Shown here in pieces: positions 43,823 to 53,692 of a DNA stretch of 64,000 nt; within the stretch, counting starts at the first letter, position 1, and the number at the start of each line of letters is the position of its first letter. The DNA is taken from assembly GCA_902776285.1 (NCBI GenBank), contig CACYPK010000008.1, positions 22,992 to 86,991 of the forward strand, in the 5' to 3' direction. The translations under genes were made by a program, and so were the position numbers. This stretch comes from an uncultured Eubacteriales bacterium. Its GTDB lineage: Bacteria; Bacillota; Clostridia; Peptostreptococcales; Anaerovoracaceae. Under the pieces are notes generated by a model. That model did no database searches. It saw only the letters and a program-made list of their open reading frames with translations, and was not told where the DNA came from.

Positions 43823-45235
43823 TTTGCCAAGGCAGAACTTACTGAAGACCGTGTCGAGTATCTCTTCTCCGACCTCCTCGCCGATTATCTTGCCGAGCGC
43901 TTCATACGCGTAGTGTGCTGAAAGCTCCGCGACTTCAACCGGTTCGCCGTTTTTAAGCAGACCGATGGCCTCGTCCAGTTCTCTCGCGGCTCTTTTAAGC
44001 AGCTGCACATGCCTTTCATTTGTGATGATATTGGACTCATGGATGTTTATATTGCCCAGGTCATACATCTCTCCGATTGCCTCGGAAATTTTCTCCGCAG
44101 CTTCTACTGCTCCCTTGCCGACTAGTGCGGTTGAAATGATCCTTACGCCCGGAAGTTTCTTAAGCACCTCTTCTTCCGTGATCTCCCGTCCGAGATCCTG
44201 CTTGTTGATCACGACAAGCATGTGATCGGTACTCATCTTCTCGATGAACTGAAGCACCTTCTCATCCTCTTCATCGAGGTCCTGGCTGCCGTCAAGCACC
44301 AGTATAAGCATGTCCGCTCCAGCTATGGCCTTTGTAGTCCTCTCGATCCCGATCTTTTCGACCTTGTCGTCTGAATCACGAAGTCCCGCGGTATCTATCA
44401 GCACGATAGGAACACCGCCAAGCGACGCGCTCTCTTCGACTGTATCGCGCGTTGTTCCCGGAACATCGGTCACTATGACGCGGCCTTCTCCGAGTATGGC
44501 GTTCATAAGCGAACTCTTGCCCGCGTTTGGTTTGCCGACTATAACGGCTCTGACGCCCTCGCGCGCTATCCTTCCTATGGAAACGGTATCCAGAAGTTCT
44601 TCGACATCGGAGTCCACCCACCTAAGCTCGTTGATGATGCTGCTGTAGGCGTTTTTCTCGTCACCGTAGTCTTCATCCGGATAGTCGATATCGACGGCCA
44701 TCTCGGCCAGTATGTCGAGGAGCGACTCCCTGATCTCTCTTATGGTGTCGCCCAGTCTGCCTGCGCGCTGTTCCTCAGCAATTTCAAGGGAAAGATCGGT
44801 CTTTGCCTTTATGATGTCTATGACCGCCTCAGCCTGTGAGAGGTCCATTTTGCCGTTCAGGAACGCAAGCTTGGTGAACTCGCCCGGATCTGCCATGCGT
44901 ACGTTTTCCACTCCGGAGTCAAGCACCGCAGCGAGTATCGCCTTCAGTGACACGTTGCTTCCGTGCCCCTGTATCTCAAGCATGTCCTCGCCCGTATACG
45001 AAGCCGGAGCCTTCATGTAGATGAAGACCGCCTCATCGATGACCTTCGCGCCCGGATCGGTGCTGTTCTTTACGACCTTTCCCGCGTACGCGTGCCTCGG
45101 CTCTATCTCTTCAGGGCAGCCTCGCATAAGACGCCTCATAAGCGTTTCGCTTTCAGGTCCGCTCACCCTTACTATTCCGATACCGCCTTCGCCCGGCGCT
45201 GTTGAAATCGCTGTGATAGTATCTGCCAAATCCAA
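43820..45235 (-). CDS. mnmE: tRNA modification GTPase MnmE (TrmE)
   Basis: This 471-residue GTPase has an N-terminal tetrahydrofolate-binding domain (GGIGIVRVSGP), a G domain with GKPNAGKSS (residues 234-242), VTDVPGTTRDT and DTAGLRD, NKQD for guanine, and the terminal Cys motif FCLGK. It works with MnmG on wobble uridine. It is the last gene of the deoC-udp-deoB run on the minus strand, 12 bp after deoB. Confidence 0.97.
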   Translation of the reverse strand: MDLADTITAISTAPGEGGIGIVRVSGPESETLMRRLMRGCPEEIEPRHAYAGKVVKNSTDPGAKVIDEAVFIYMKAPASYTGEDMLEIQGHGSNVSLKAILAAVLDSGVENVRMADPGEFTKLAFLNGKMDLSQAEAVIDIIKAKTDLSLEIAEEQRAGRLGDTIREIRESLLDILAEMAVDIDYPDEDYGDEKNAYSSIINELRWVDSDVEELLDTVSIGRIAREGVRAVIVGKPNAGKSSLMNAILGEGRVIVTDVPGTTRDTVEESASLGGVPIVLIDTAGLRDSDDKVEKIGIERTTKAIAGADMLILVLDGSQDLDEEDEKVLQFIEKMSTDHMLVVINKQDLGREITEEEVLKKLPGVRIISTALVGKGAVEAAEKISEAIGEMYDLGNINIHESNIITNERHVQLLKRAARELDEAIGLLKNGEPVEVAELSAHYAYEALGKIIGEEVGEEILDTVFSKFCLGK

Positions 45236-45247
45236 TACCTTCCTTTT

Positions 45248-46411
45248 TTATTTGATATCGCTGAGGAACGACGTGCCGTCGCCGCGGTAGTCCATACCGA
45301 AGTACTCGGAGATGGTTGCGGCCATGTCTGCGAAAGTGTCGCGTGTGCCCAGGTCCACGCCCTTCTTGAGGGACGGTCCCCAGATGAGACACGGAACGTC
45401 TTCTCTGGTATGGTCGGTGCCTTTATATCCAGGATCGCATCCGTGGTCGGCTGTGATGATCAGGATATCCTCAGGACCCATCTCTTCCATAAGCTCTTTT
45501 ATCTGCCTGTCGGCGGTGTTGAGCGCCTTTGTGTAGCCCGGAATGTCCCTTCTGTGTCCGTAGATCATGTCCGTATCTACCAGGTTGACGTAGCAGAGAC
45601 CTTCAAAGTCAGCTCCGGCAAGGTCGATGGTCCTCACCATGTTGGCCTCATTGCCCTTGTTGGAGTAGCTGAACATAACGCTCTTGCCGGCAAAGATATC
45701 GTATATCTTGCCTACGCCTATGACCATGAAGCCATTCTCCTTGAGGGCGTCAAGCACGGTCTCGCGAGGCGGCTGCAGGCTGTAGTCGTGGCGTCTCACA
45801 GTCCTCTGATAAGGCCATTCGCCCTCAAAAGGCCTGGCGATTATGCGTCCCACGCCATGCTCGCCCTGCATTATCTCTCTTGCCTTGTGGCAGATGTCAT
45901 AAAGCTCTTCGATAGGCACCACGTCCTCGTGGGCAGCGATCTGCATGACGCTGTCAGCGCTCGTGTATACGATGAGATCGCCGGTCTCCACATGATGCTT
46001 TCCGTAATCCCTGATGACCTCAGTGCCCGAATAAGTCTTGTTGCAGACTATCCCCCTGCCGGTAGCCTCTGACAGCTTGTCGAGTATCTCCTGCGGGAAG
46101 CCTTCATAATATGTCGGGAGAGGCTTTGGCGAAACCATGCCCGCCATCTCCCAGTGGCCTACCGTGGTGTCCTTGCCGCGTGACTTCTCGTGCATGCGGC
46201 AGTAGCAGCCGTCTATTTCTTCTTTAGGATCATAGAAAGATGTCCCGGCGATATTCTTCAGACCGAGCTTTTCCATGACAGGAACGTTCATCCCGCCGCT
46301 CTTGTAGCAGCTGCCGAAAGTGTCGGCTCCGGCATCGCCGAAGTCAGCCGCGTCCGGGGCTCCTCCGATACCCGCGCTGTCGAGCACTATCCAGAATACT
46401 CTCTTGCCCAT
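45248..46411 (-). CDS. deoB: Phosphopentomutase DeoB
   Basis: This 387-residue metalloenzyme of the alkaline phosphatase superfamily interconverts ribose- or deoxyribose-1- and 5-phosphate. LDSAGIGGAPDAADFGD at the N-terminus and ITADHGCDPGYKGTDHTRE near the C-terminus hold metal ligands. It overlaps the stop of udp by one base (TAATG), so they are translated together. Confidence 0.96.
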   Translation of the reverse strand: MGKRVFWIVLDSAGIGGAPDAADFGDAGADTFGSCYKSGGMNVPVMEKLGLKNIAGTSFYDPKEEIDGCYCRMHEKSRGKDTTVGHWEMAGMVSPKPLPTYYEGFPQEILDKLSEATGRGIVCNKTYSGTEVIRDYGKHHVETGDLIVYTSADSVMQIAAHEDVVPIEELYDICHKAREIMQGEHGVGRIIARPFEGEWPYQRTVRRHDYSLQPPRETVLDALKENGFMVIGVGKIYDIFAGKSVMFSYSNKGNEANMVRTIDLAGADFEGLCYVNLVDTDMIYGHRRDIPGYTKALNTADRQIKELMEEMGPEDILIITADHGCDPGYKGTDHTREDVPCLIWGPSLKKGVDLGTRDTFADMAATISEYFGMDYRGDGTSFLSDIK

Positions 46412-47205
46412 TATTCTTTTCCTTCCGTGTTCTTCTTATCATCGGCTATCATCATGCGGATCGCCTCGATGGCAACGCGGATAGCCAGGTCAGTGTCATG
46501 CTCCTGCGGATTAGGAAGGCCGACCTTCTCCCTCTCCTGATTCGCTACGACCAGGAATACGGATCCGACTCTCAGTCTACGGTAAGCGCCTACGATGAAA
46601 AGGGTCGCCGATTCCATTTCGGAAGCCTTGCACCCCATGCGCAGCCACGCGTCCCACTTCTCCAGGAGCTCGTGGCTGTTAGGAAGAGACTCCGGCATGT
46701 GCTGCCCATAGAACGCGTCCTTGCACTGGACGACGCCCGTGTGGTAAGGAGCGCCGAGTTTCTTTGCCGCGTTGACAAGAGAAGCCGAAACTGTCACGTC
46801 GGATACTGCAGGGTATTCTATCGGGCAGTATTCCTTCGAGGTGCCGTCCATACGGACAGCGCCTGTCGCGACCACGATGTCTCCTCCTTTGACATCGAGA
46901 TCCATGCCTCCGCATGTGCCGACTCTGATGAAAGTCTTGCCGCCTACATTCGCGACTTCCTCGAGCGCGATGGAAGCGGACGGTCCGCCTACGCCTGTAC
47001 TTGTGCAACTTACTTTGACACCGTCAAGATAACCGCTGTACGTAACGTACTCACGGCTGTCAGCTACCTTTTCAGCGTTATCGAAATACGCCGCGATCTT
47101 AGGTACTCTGTGCGGATCTCCCGGCAGAATAACGTATTCTCCGACGTCTCCCGGCCTCAAACCTACGTGATACTGATAGCCTGCGCCTTCTGTATAATCA
47201 ACCAT
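46411..47205 (-). CDS. udp: Uridine phosphorylase family nucleoside phosphorylase
   Basis: This 264-residue NP-I family enzyme cleaves a nucleoside with phosphate to base and ribose-1-phosphate. [30 protein letters not shown]-like [11 protein letters not shown], and [13 protein letters not shown] with the ribose-binding MES motif are all present. The substrate is probably uridine, though purine relatives look similar. It stands between deoC and deoB. Confidence 0.9.
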   Translation of the reverse strand: MVDYTEGAGYQYHVGLRPGDVGEYVILPGDPHRVPKIAAYFDNAEKVADSREYVTYSGYLDGVKVSCTSTGVGGPSASIALEEVANVGGKTFIRVGTCGGMDLDVKGGDIVVATGAVRMDGTSKEYCPIEYPAVSDVTVSASLVNAAKKLGAPYHTGVVQCKDAFYGQHMPESLPNSHELLEKWDAWLRMGCKASEMESATLFIVGAYRRLRVGSVFLVVANQEREKVGLPNPQEHDTDLAIRVAIEAIRMMIADDKKNTEGKE

Positions 47206-47273
47206 CTTTTTGCCCCTTTTCTTGAATAAATGTAAGAATATTATAAGAATTATAAGTTTGTTACGTTTTTTGA

Positions 47274-47930
47274 CTATTTTTCAAGAGCTTTTGCAGCCTT
47301 TACGACACGGCTCGTGCCCAGACGCTTAGCTCCGATCTTAAGGAACTCAGCAGCATCCTCGAGGCCGCTGATACCGCCGGACGCTTTGACCTTAACGCCT
47401 TCGCCGACGTTCTCGACCATCAGTTTGACGTCTTCAAGGGTGGCCCCGCCGCCGCCGAATCCTGTCGAAGTCTTGATGAAGTCGGCGCCCGCGAATGTCA
47501 CTATCTCGCAGAGCTTCACCTTCTCCTCGTCGGTCAGCATGCATGTCTCGATGATGACCTTGAGTATGTGATCGTCACAGATCTCCTTAAGGGTACGTAT
47601 CTCATTTTCGATGTCGTCCCATCTTTTGTCCTTGACCCAGCCGATGTTGATGACCATGTCGATCTCGTCAGCTCCGTTGTCGAGAGCGTCGCTCGTCTCA
47701 AAGGCCTTTACCGCTGTCGTGTTGTATCCGTTAGGGAATCCGATGACGGTGCAGATCTTCAGGTTGTTTCCGGCATAGTCCTTAGCCTGAGCCACATATC
47801 CCGGCGGTATGCAGACGCTGGCTGTCTCGTACTTGATGCCGTCATCAATGATCGCCTTGATATCATCCCATGTAGCCGTCTGGGCCAGCAGGGTATGGTC
47901 GCAATACTTCAGAATGTCTTTTGTTTCCAT
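47274..47930 (-). CDS. deoC: Deoxyribose-phosphate aldolase DeoC
   Basis: This 218-residue class I aldolase cleaves deoxyribose-5-phosphate to acetaldehyde and glyceraldehyde-3-phosphate. Features include [42 protein letters not shown] with the Schiff-base Lys in VKASGGI. It heads the deoC-udp-deoB-mnmE run. Confidence 0.95.
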   Translation of the reverse strand: METKDILKYCDHTLLAQTATWDDIKAIIDDGIKYETASVCIPPGYVAQAKDYAGNNLKICTVIGFPNGYNTTAVKAFETSDALDNGADEIDMVINIGWVKDKRWDDIENEIRTLKEICDDHILKVIIETCMLTDEEKVKLCEIVTFAGADFIKTSTGFGGGGATLEDVKLMVENVGEGVKVKASGGISGLEDAAEFLKIGAKRLGTSRVVKAAKALEK

Positions 47931-48064
47931 TGTCTATCTCCTTGTCATAAGCGCACATGTTTATCCAATATAATTATACATCCTACACGTCTGTAAATGC
48001 GATAAGCACTTTATTCCTTAACGCTTTTATATTTGATATACTGACACGGGGGTGATCATCCGGA

Positions 48065-48586
48065 ATGACTAAAGAAGAAGTTATAAAAGCATACGATATG
48101 ATACCGCTCGATGTGGAAGGCGGCATGTGGAAGGCCATGTTCAGGAGCGACGAAGCTCTGCCCGCGGGACTGCTTCAGGGCAGGGAGGGCGACCATGTGC
48201 TTTATGGTTCCATACTTTACCTTCTTACAAGGGATTCAGTATCGCGCATGCACCGCCTGCCGACTGACGAGATATGGCATTTCTACATGGGATCTCCGTG
48301 CGAACTGCTGATCCTCTGTCCTGACGGAAGCGCTCATACCGAGAGACTCGGGCAGGACATATTAAACGGTGAGGAAGTCACTGCTCTGGCTCCCCGCGGA
48401 TGCTGGCAGGGATGCCGCGTCGCTGATGACACGGATCCTGACGCCTGGGCTCTTCTGGGGACGACCATGGCTCCGGCATATGAAGACTGCGATTACGAGG
48501 ACGGCAGCGAAGCTCTCCTTGAGCAGTATCCCGGAGCAGCGGATAAGATAAGACCCCTTCTGAAAAGACCGCAGGGCGGCAAATAA
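48065..48586 (+). CDS. Cupin, DUF985 family
   Basis: This 173-residue cupin_5 protein has SILYLLTRDSVSRMHRLPTDEIWHFYMGSP as the cupin barrel with the His and Glu ligands and a later APRGCWQGCRV strand. The family is thought to bind small metabolites; function is unproven. It starts five bases before the Gfo/Idh gene, so the two form an operon, divergent from deoC. Confidence 0.85.
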   Translation: MTKEEVIKAYDMIPLDVEGGMWKAMFRSDEALPAGLLQGREGDHVLYGSILYLLTRDSVSRMHRLPTDEIWHFYMGSPCELLILCPDGSAHTERLGQDILNGEEVTALAPRGCWQGCRVADDTDPDAWALLGTTMAPAYEDCDYEDGSEALLEQYPGAADKIRPLLKRPQGGK

Positions 48587-48590
48587 GGAC

Positions 48591-49652
48591 ATGAAAGCGA
48601 TAATAATAGGCTGCGGGTACATCGCCCGTGTACACATAGAAGCGATAAGGAGGCTGGGACATGAAGTCTGCGGAGTCGTCGGCAGGGATCCGGAGAGGAC
48701 CCGGGCGTTTGCCTCGGAGCTTGGGCTTGCTTACTGCACCACCGATCTGAGGGAGGCTCTGGCAGGAGATGCTGATGTCGCGCACATCTGCACCCCTCCG
48801 TACGATCACGCAGATACGATACGCGCCTGTCTCGCGTCAGGCAAACATGTCATCTGCGAAAAGCCTTTGTGCATAGATCCTGAAGAAGCATCGGCTCTGG
48901 CGGCGGAAGCCCGGGCGGCAAGAGATGAAAAGGGCCTGATCACAGCCCTTTGCCTCAATGACCGTTACTATCCGGCAAATCTGGAGGCGGCTCGCCTGCT
49001 GCGTGAGTCCGGCAAAGAGGCAAAGGTTTTTCTGGGCTCGTACCTTCAGGAGTTCCACATCCCTCCTCATCCGGACGGATGGCGCTTTGACGACGCTTTA
49101 TCTGAAGGTCAGCGCGCGATAAGCGAGATAGGAACGCACTGGATCGATCTGGCGCATGCGTGGACCGGTGTCAGGATATCCGGCGTGCAGGCTGAGCTCG
49201 GGAACTGGTTCCCTGCAAGATATAGAAAAGACGGCATGCTGTCGGCGGACGGGGAAGGCGAGCCCGTGAGCGTCACTACCGAGGATACAGCGGCGGTCCT
49301 TCTGAGATTTGAAAACGGCGGCGTCGGCACGCTTCTTCTGTCAGAGACTGCCCCGGGACATCCGAACGATCTCAGCATAGAGGTCACGGACCTCGAATCG
49401 AGCTGCAAGTGGGAGGAGTCCGACCCCGGTGTCCTTCAGTTTTCAAAAGGCGGCTCAATGGATCGTCTGGAGTATCCTGTAAGCGACAGAACGGCCACGT
49501 TTGAGTCGCTGTTCAGAGAAGTATACGCCGCGGCGCAGGGCGGCCCGCACGGGCGCTATCCTTCATTCGAGGACGGAGAATATATATCCAGGGTGTGCTC
49601 GGCGATAAGCGAGAGCGGCCGGAATCTTTGCTTTACAGACATAACTTACTGA
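48591..49652 (+). CDS. Gfo/Idh/MocA family oxidoreductase
   Basis: This 353-residue NAD(P)-dependent sugar-type dehydrogenase has IIGCGYIARVHIEAI as the Rossmann loop, HVICEKPLC with the conserved EKP lysine, and SEIGTHWIDLAHAW containing the catalytic-site His region. It oxidises a sugar or inositol-type alcohol, but the substrate is unclear. It follows a cupin gene by four bases. Confidence 0.88.
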   Translation: MKAIIIGCGYIARVHIEAIRRLGHEVCGVVGRDPERTRAFASELGLAYCTTDLREALAGDADVAHICTPPYDHADTIRACLASGKHVICEKPLCIDPEEASALAAEARAARDEKGLITALCLNDRYYPANLEAARLLRESGKEAKVFLGSYLQEFHIPPHPDGWRFDDALSEGQRAISEIGTHWIDLAHAWTGVRISGVQAELGNWFPARYRKDGMLSADGEGEPVSVTTEDTAAVLLRFENGGVGTLLLSETAPGHPNDLSIEVTDLESSCKWEESDPGVLQFSKGGSMDRLEYPVSDRTATFESLFREVYAAAQGGPHGRYPSFEDGEYISRVCSAISESGRNLCFTDITY

Positions 49653-49670
49653 TCATAAAACACGCATATG

Positions 49671-49704
49671 AAAAGGACGGGAGACATGCTCCCGTCCTTT
49701 TTTA
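49671..49704. terminator. Bidirectional terminator between oxidoreductase and permease genes
   Basis: AAAAGGACGGGAG with CTCCCGTCCTTTT forms a 12-bp stem around ACATG, with T-runs on both strands. Confidence 0.88.
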
Positions 49705-49733
49705 ATGATCTTATCCTGTTGGATCTTTTACTG

Positions 49734-50741
49734 TTAACGCATCCCCTTGTCGTACGGTATGCCTTCTGCCTTCGGTACTCTGGAGTTCTTGGATGTGAAC
49801 GCGAGTACGATCAGTGTGATCAGATAAGGCAGCATCCTGTATACGTACGGGCTGATGCCTATCTCGTTCAGCATGAACACTCCGTCTCCGTTTATGTCGA
49901 GAGTCGCGTATGTAGCGGATATGCACTTGAAAAGTCCGAAGAGCAGCGATCCGCCTGCGATGTTGAGAGGTGTCCAGTTACCGAAGATCATTACAGCCAG
50001 CGCTAAGAAACCGTAGCCGGCGACGTCGCCGTTGGATGTCATGTTGGCTGTTGTGAGCGAGAATGTGAATCCGCCGACACCGGCCAGGAATCCCGAAAGG
50101 CCAACGCCCAGGTATCTCATCTTGAATACATTGATACCCAGCGAGTCGGCAGCCTGCGGGTTCTCGCCGCAGCTCCTGAGCCTCATTCCCGTCTTGGTCT
50201 TATACAGGAATACTGATACGAGTATGAAGATCAGGATGCAGATGTAGGATGTCAGGTAGACCTTGTTGAGGAAGAAGTCCCCGATAGGTCCATAGCTGTA
50301 TCCCTTCGGATGTCCGAAGTTGGACGGCTTGATCATGAACCAGCCCGCTGCTCCGCCTTCAGCCATTCCGATGGTGTTCTGCGCAACGATCATGTAGACG
50401 AAGAACATTACGATAGCAGGTGCCAGCATGTTGAGGGCCGTACCGCCGATCGTCTGGTCAGCTCTCAGGTTGATCGCCGAGAAGGCCAGCAGCATCGAGA
50501 ACGCGATCCCGCAAAGGCCCGAGAGTATCATGGCCAGCAGCATGATCAGCTGTCCCTGGTCCTGAGTCATTCCCATTCCCTGGAACATCCTGACAAATAC
50601 TACGCCCATGAACGCTCCGAAGATCATGATACCTTCAAGCGCCAGGTTTATGACGCCGGATCTCTCAGCGCATACACCGGCAAGAGCTACTATCATCAGA
50701 GGGACAGCATACAGCATCATCTGTTGAAGTAAAAATACCAT
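49734..50741 (-). CDS. Nucleoside ABC transporter permease (BmpA-type system, second permease)
   Basis: This 335-residue permease of the BPD/RbsC-type family (NupQ/YufQ-like) has about nine membrane helices. Motifs GVINLALEGIMIFGA and GMRLRSCGENPQAADSLGI (the EAA-like loop contacting the ATPase) fit. It overlaps the upstream permease by one base (TAATG). It imports nucleosides with the genes at 50741, 52008 and 53693. Confidence 0.9.
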   Translation of the reverse strand: MVFLLQQMMLYAVPLMIVALAGVCAERSGVINLALEGIMIFGAFMGVVFVRMFQGMGMTQDQGQLIMLLAMILSGLCGIAFSMLLAFSAINLRADQTIGGTALNMLAPAIVMFFVYMIVAQNTIGMAEGGAAGWFMIKPSNFGHPKGYSYGPIGDFFLNKVYLTSYICILIFILVSVFLYKTKTGMRLRSCGENPQAADSLGINVFKMRYLGVGLSGFLAGVGGFTFSLTTANMTSNGDVAGYGFLALAVMIFGNWTPLNIAGGSLLFGLFKCISATYATLDINGDGVFMLNEIGISPYVYRMLPYLITLIVLAFTSKNSRVPKAEGIPYDKGMR

Positions 50742-52015
50742 TATTTCTGTCCTCCTTTCTCAGTCTCTTCGTCCGTATCACCCGGGGCGTCTTCCTCCGC
50801 TGCCGGTTCAGGCTCGGCATTTACATTGCCGTGATCGCTCTTGATCCTCTTGGACAGCATGGTCTTGAAGAGCATCGAGAACGCCGAGAGGTATACGATA
50901 ACGCCCACGATGATATCCGAGATGTACTCGTTATACGCGGTCAGGTACTTGAGCTGGATGCCGGATACGTTGAGCATCGACATGAAGATACCCGAGAAGA
51001 TAACGCCTACCGGATGGTTCGCAGCCAGCAGCGCTACCGGGATGCCGTTGAATCCCTCTGCCGGGAGCTTCTGGTATGTGGACCAGTAGAATTCCGTGTT
51101 GCCGGAGAGGTAGTACAGCGACGCGCCGGCCGCGGCCAGGCAGCCCGCGATGGCCATCGAAAGGATGATGTTCTTCTTGTCGTTGATGCCGGCGTATTTT
51201 GCGGCGTGTCTGTTGGCGCCGCAGGCGCGCAGCTCGTAACCGAACGTGGTCTTTGTCATCATCACCCACATTGCTATCGCGATCAGTATCGCGATCCAGA
51301 AACCGCCGTTGGCCTGCGATCCCGCGAAGATCTTGTCCATAAGCAGTTTAGGTGTGACGACTCCGACGTTCTTAAGAGGTATGACGTAACCGATCTTGCC
51401 GCCCTCCGCTGAGTTCTTGAACAGCTCGTGCGAGTCGAACCACCATGTAACAAGGTTGGCGGCTATCCAGTTGGTCATGATACAGGTGATAACTTCATTG
51501 ATGTTGAAGAACGCCTTGAACAGTCCCGGTATGCAGCCCCAAAGTCCGCCGAGCGCGACTCCCACGAGGAATGCGCATATCCAGGCGATCGCCTTAGGCG
51601 TGCCGGCCCATCCGAGCCACAGCGCGACTGAAAGGGTTCCCATGGTTCCCATCAGATACTGTCCCGCGGCACCGATGTTGAACAGGCCTGTCTTGAAAGC
51701 AATAGCTACCGAAAGACCCGTCATGATGAGCGGAACGGCTCTGAAGAGCATGTTTCCGAGGTTGACTCCGTTGAAGCCGAAGGTCAGGTGTCCGGCAGTG
51801 TCTCTTCCTGTCGAGAACACTCCGAGGAATACCAGCTTGATACCCTCGACGATACCGGAAGTCGAGATGTTTGCTTTTGAGAGGCCGGCGATGACTACGA
51901 TGACCGCGCCGACCGCCATGCCGATCAGTATGGAGATAAGAGCTGAGTATACCGCGACAGCACCCTCGGACTTATACCATTTGATCTTGCCCGTTAATGG
52001 ATCCTTTCTAGGCAT
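50741..52015 (-). CDS. Nucleoside ABC transporter permease (first permease)
   Basis: This 424-residue NupP/YufP-like permease has about ten membrane helices, the GLFNIGAAGQYLMG and ELRACGANRHAAKYAGI cytoplasmic loop motifs, and an acidic C-terminal tail (PEPAAEEDAPGDTDEE). The start is the ATG at 52015 with GGAGGTGGAG just upstream; the frame extends further into the ATPase gene without a signal. It overlaps the ATPase gene by 8 bp. Confidence 0.9.
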   Translation of the reverse strand: MPRKDPLTGKIKWYKSEGAVAVYSALISILIGMAVGAVIVVIAGLSKANISTSGIVEGIKLVFLGVFSTGRDTAGHLTFGFNGVNLGNMLFRAVPLIMTGLSVAIAFKTGLFNIGAAGQYLMGTMGTLSVALWLGWAGTPKAIAWICAFLVGVALGGLWGCIPGLFKAFFNINEVITCIMTNWIAANLVTWWFDSHELFKNSAEGGKIGYVIPLKNVGVVTPKLLMDKIFAGSQANGGFWIAILIAIAMWVMMTKTTFGYELRACGANRHAAKYAGINDKKNIILSMAIAGCLAAAGASLYYLSGNTEFYWSTYQKLPAEGFNGIPVALLAANHPVGVIFSGIFMSMLNVSGIQLKYLTAYNEYISDIIVGVIVYLSAFSMLFKTMLSKRIKSDHGNVNAEPEPAAEEDAPGDTDEETEKGGQK

Positions 52016-53555
52016 CTGCTCCACCTCCTTCCGTCTGTCTCTTGGCTCCGGACATGTAGAGTCCGAGTTCTTCGGCCGTAGTCTTCTTAGGGTCGACCTC
52101 ACCGACTATCTCGCCCTCATAGATGACGAGTATCCTGTCGGAGAGTCCCATGACCTCTTCGAGTTCGAGTGAGACCAGCAGGACCGCATGGCCCTTGTCT
52201 CTCTCCGCGACTATCTGGTTGTGGATGTGCTCAATGGCACCGACGTCGAGACCTCTGGTCGGCTGTACCGCGATCAGCAGCGGCTCTTCTCTGTCGAGCT
52301 CTCTAGCGATGATCGCCTTCTGCTGGTTACCGCCTGACATCGACCTCGCGATCGTGATAGGACCCTGTCCTGAACGTACATCGTATTCCTTGATCAGTTT
52401 CTCGGCGTATTCTCTGACTTCATCGAATTTGATGAATCCGTGGTTCTGGAATCTCGGCTCCTTGTATTTCTGAAGCACTATGTTCTGCTCGAGAGTATAT
52501 GAGAGCACCAGACCGTGTTTATGTCTGTCCTCAGGGATGTGCGACATTCCGCTGAGCGCCCTGTTTCTGATCGATGCTTTCGAGATGTCCTTACCGCACA
52601 GTGTTATGGTACCTGCCGTGGCCTTCTCGAGACCCGTGAGTCCGTATATAAGCTCTGTCTGTCCGTTGCCGTCGATACCTGCGATACACAGTATTTCTCC
52701 GGCTTTTACCTCGAACGAGACGTTGTTGACAGCGTTGTTTTTATGGATCTTTGATGGAACCGTCAGTCCCTCCACCTTCAGCACTGTCTCTCCCGGATGA
52801 GCTTCTTTCTTTTCGATCTGAAGCTGTACAGGTCTGCCGACCATCATGTTGGACAGCTCCTGCTTGTTGGTATCTTTCGTATTGACCGTGCCTATATATT
52901 TACCCTTACGCAGTACCGTGACTCTGTCAGATACCGCCATGATCTCATTCAGCTTGTGCGTGATGAACAGAATGGACTTACCCTCTTTCGCGAATCCGCG
53001 CATTATCTCCATGAGTTCATCGATCTCCTGAGGAGTAAGAACGGCTGTCGGCTCGTCAAAGATAAGGATCTCATTATCTCTGTACAGCATCTTGAGGATC
53101 TCAACTCTCTGCTGCATGCCTACCGAGATGTCCTCGACTTTGGCATCTACGTCTACTTTGAGTCCGTACTTTTCCGAAAGAGCTATTACCTTTTCACGGG
53201 CTTCTTTTTTCTTTAAGAATCCCATGGCGCCGGTAGTCTCCGCTCCGAGAATGATGTTGTCAAGTACCGTGAACACTTCGATCAGCTTGAAGTGCTGGTG
53301 TACCATTCCTATGCCCAGGTCGGTAGCGTCGTTAGGATTGTTGATCTTGACGACCTGACCGTTCTTCTTTATCTCGCCTGCCTCAGGCTGATAAAGACCG
53401 AAAAGTACGCTCATCAGAGTAGATTTGCCCGCTCCGTTTTCGCCAAGCAAGGCGTGTATCTCGCCTTTCTTCAGCTGGAGCGTTATGTCATCATTTGCCA
53501 CGATTCCCGGAAACTCTTTCCGGATGTGGTTCATTTCAATTACATATTCTGACAT
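52008..53555 (-). CDS. Nucleoside ABC transporter ATP-binding protein (two NBDs)
   Basis: This 515-residue tandem ATPase (NupO/YufO, RbsA-like) has an N-domain with GENGAGKST, SVGMQQRVEIL and FDEPTAVLTPQE. The C-domain has the degenerate Walker A GIDGNGQTE, signature SGGNQQKAIIARE and QPTRGLDVGAI. This asymmetry is usual in the family. It lies between the substrate-binding protein and the permeases. An intergenic hairpin separates it from bmpA. Confidence 0.93.
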   Translation of the reverse strand: MSEYVIEMNHIRKEFPGIVANDDITLQLKKGEIHALLGENGAGKSTLMSVLFGLYQPEAGEIKKNGQVVKINNPNDATDLGIGMVHQHFKLIEVFTVLDNIILGAETTGAMGFLKKKEAREKVIALSEKYGLKVDVDAKVEDISVGMQQRVEILKMLYRDNEILIFDEPTAVLTPQEIDELMEIMRGFAKEGKSILFITHKLNEIMAVSDRVTVLRKGKYIGTVNTKDTNKQELSNMMVGRPVQLQIEKKEAHPGETVLKVEGLTVPSKIHKNNAVNNVSFEVKAGEILCIAGIDGNGQTELIYGLTGLEKATAGTITLCGKDISKASIRNRALSGMSHIPEDRHKHGLVLSYTLEQNIVLQKYKEPRFQNHGFIKFDEVREYAEKLIKEYDVRSGQGPITIARSMSGGNQQKAIIARELDREEPLLIAVQPTRGLDVGAIEHIHNQIVAERDKGHAVLLVSLELEEVMGLSDRILVIYEGEIVGEVDPKKTTAEELGLYMSGAKRQTEGGGADA

Positions 53556-53599
53556 ATTGACTTCCTCTGATTTTTCTTAGTTACAGATACTAATTTTGA

Positions 53600-53628
53600 A
53601 GAAAGGGGGAAGATTCTTCCCCCTTTCC
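53600..53628 (-). terminator. Intra-operon hairpin between bmpA and ATPase genes
   Basis: AAAGGGGGAAG and CTTCCCCCTTT form an 11-bp stem with a three-base loop, followed on the minus strand by CTTCAAAAT and no true T-run. It may act as a partial terminator, lowering expression of the ABC genes relative to the binding protein, or protect the bmpA transcript. Confidence 0.65.
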
Positions 53629-53692
53629 TTCAACTTTCATTTCGGGATGTCCTGATTGTCTTATGACTTATGAACGATTATCCCTGTTTTGC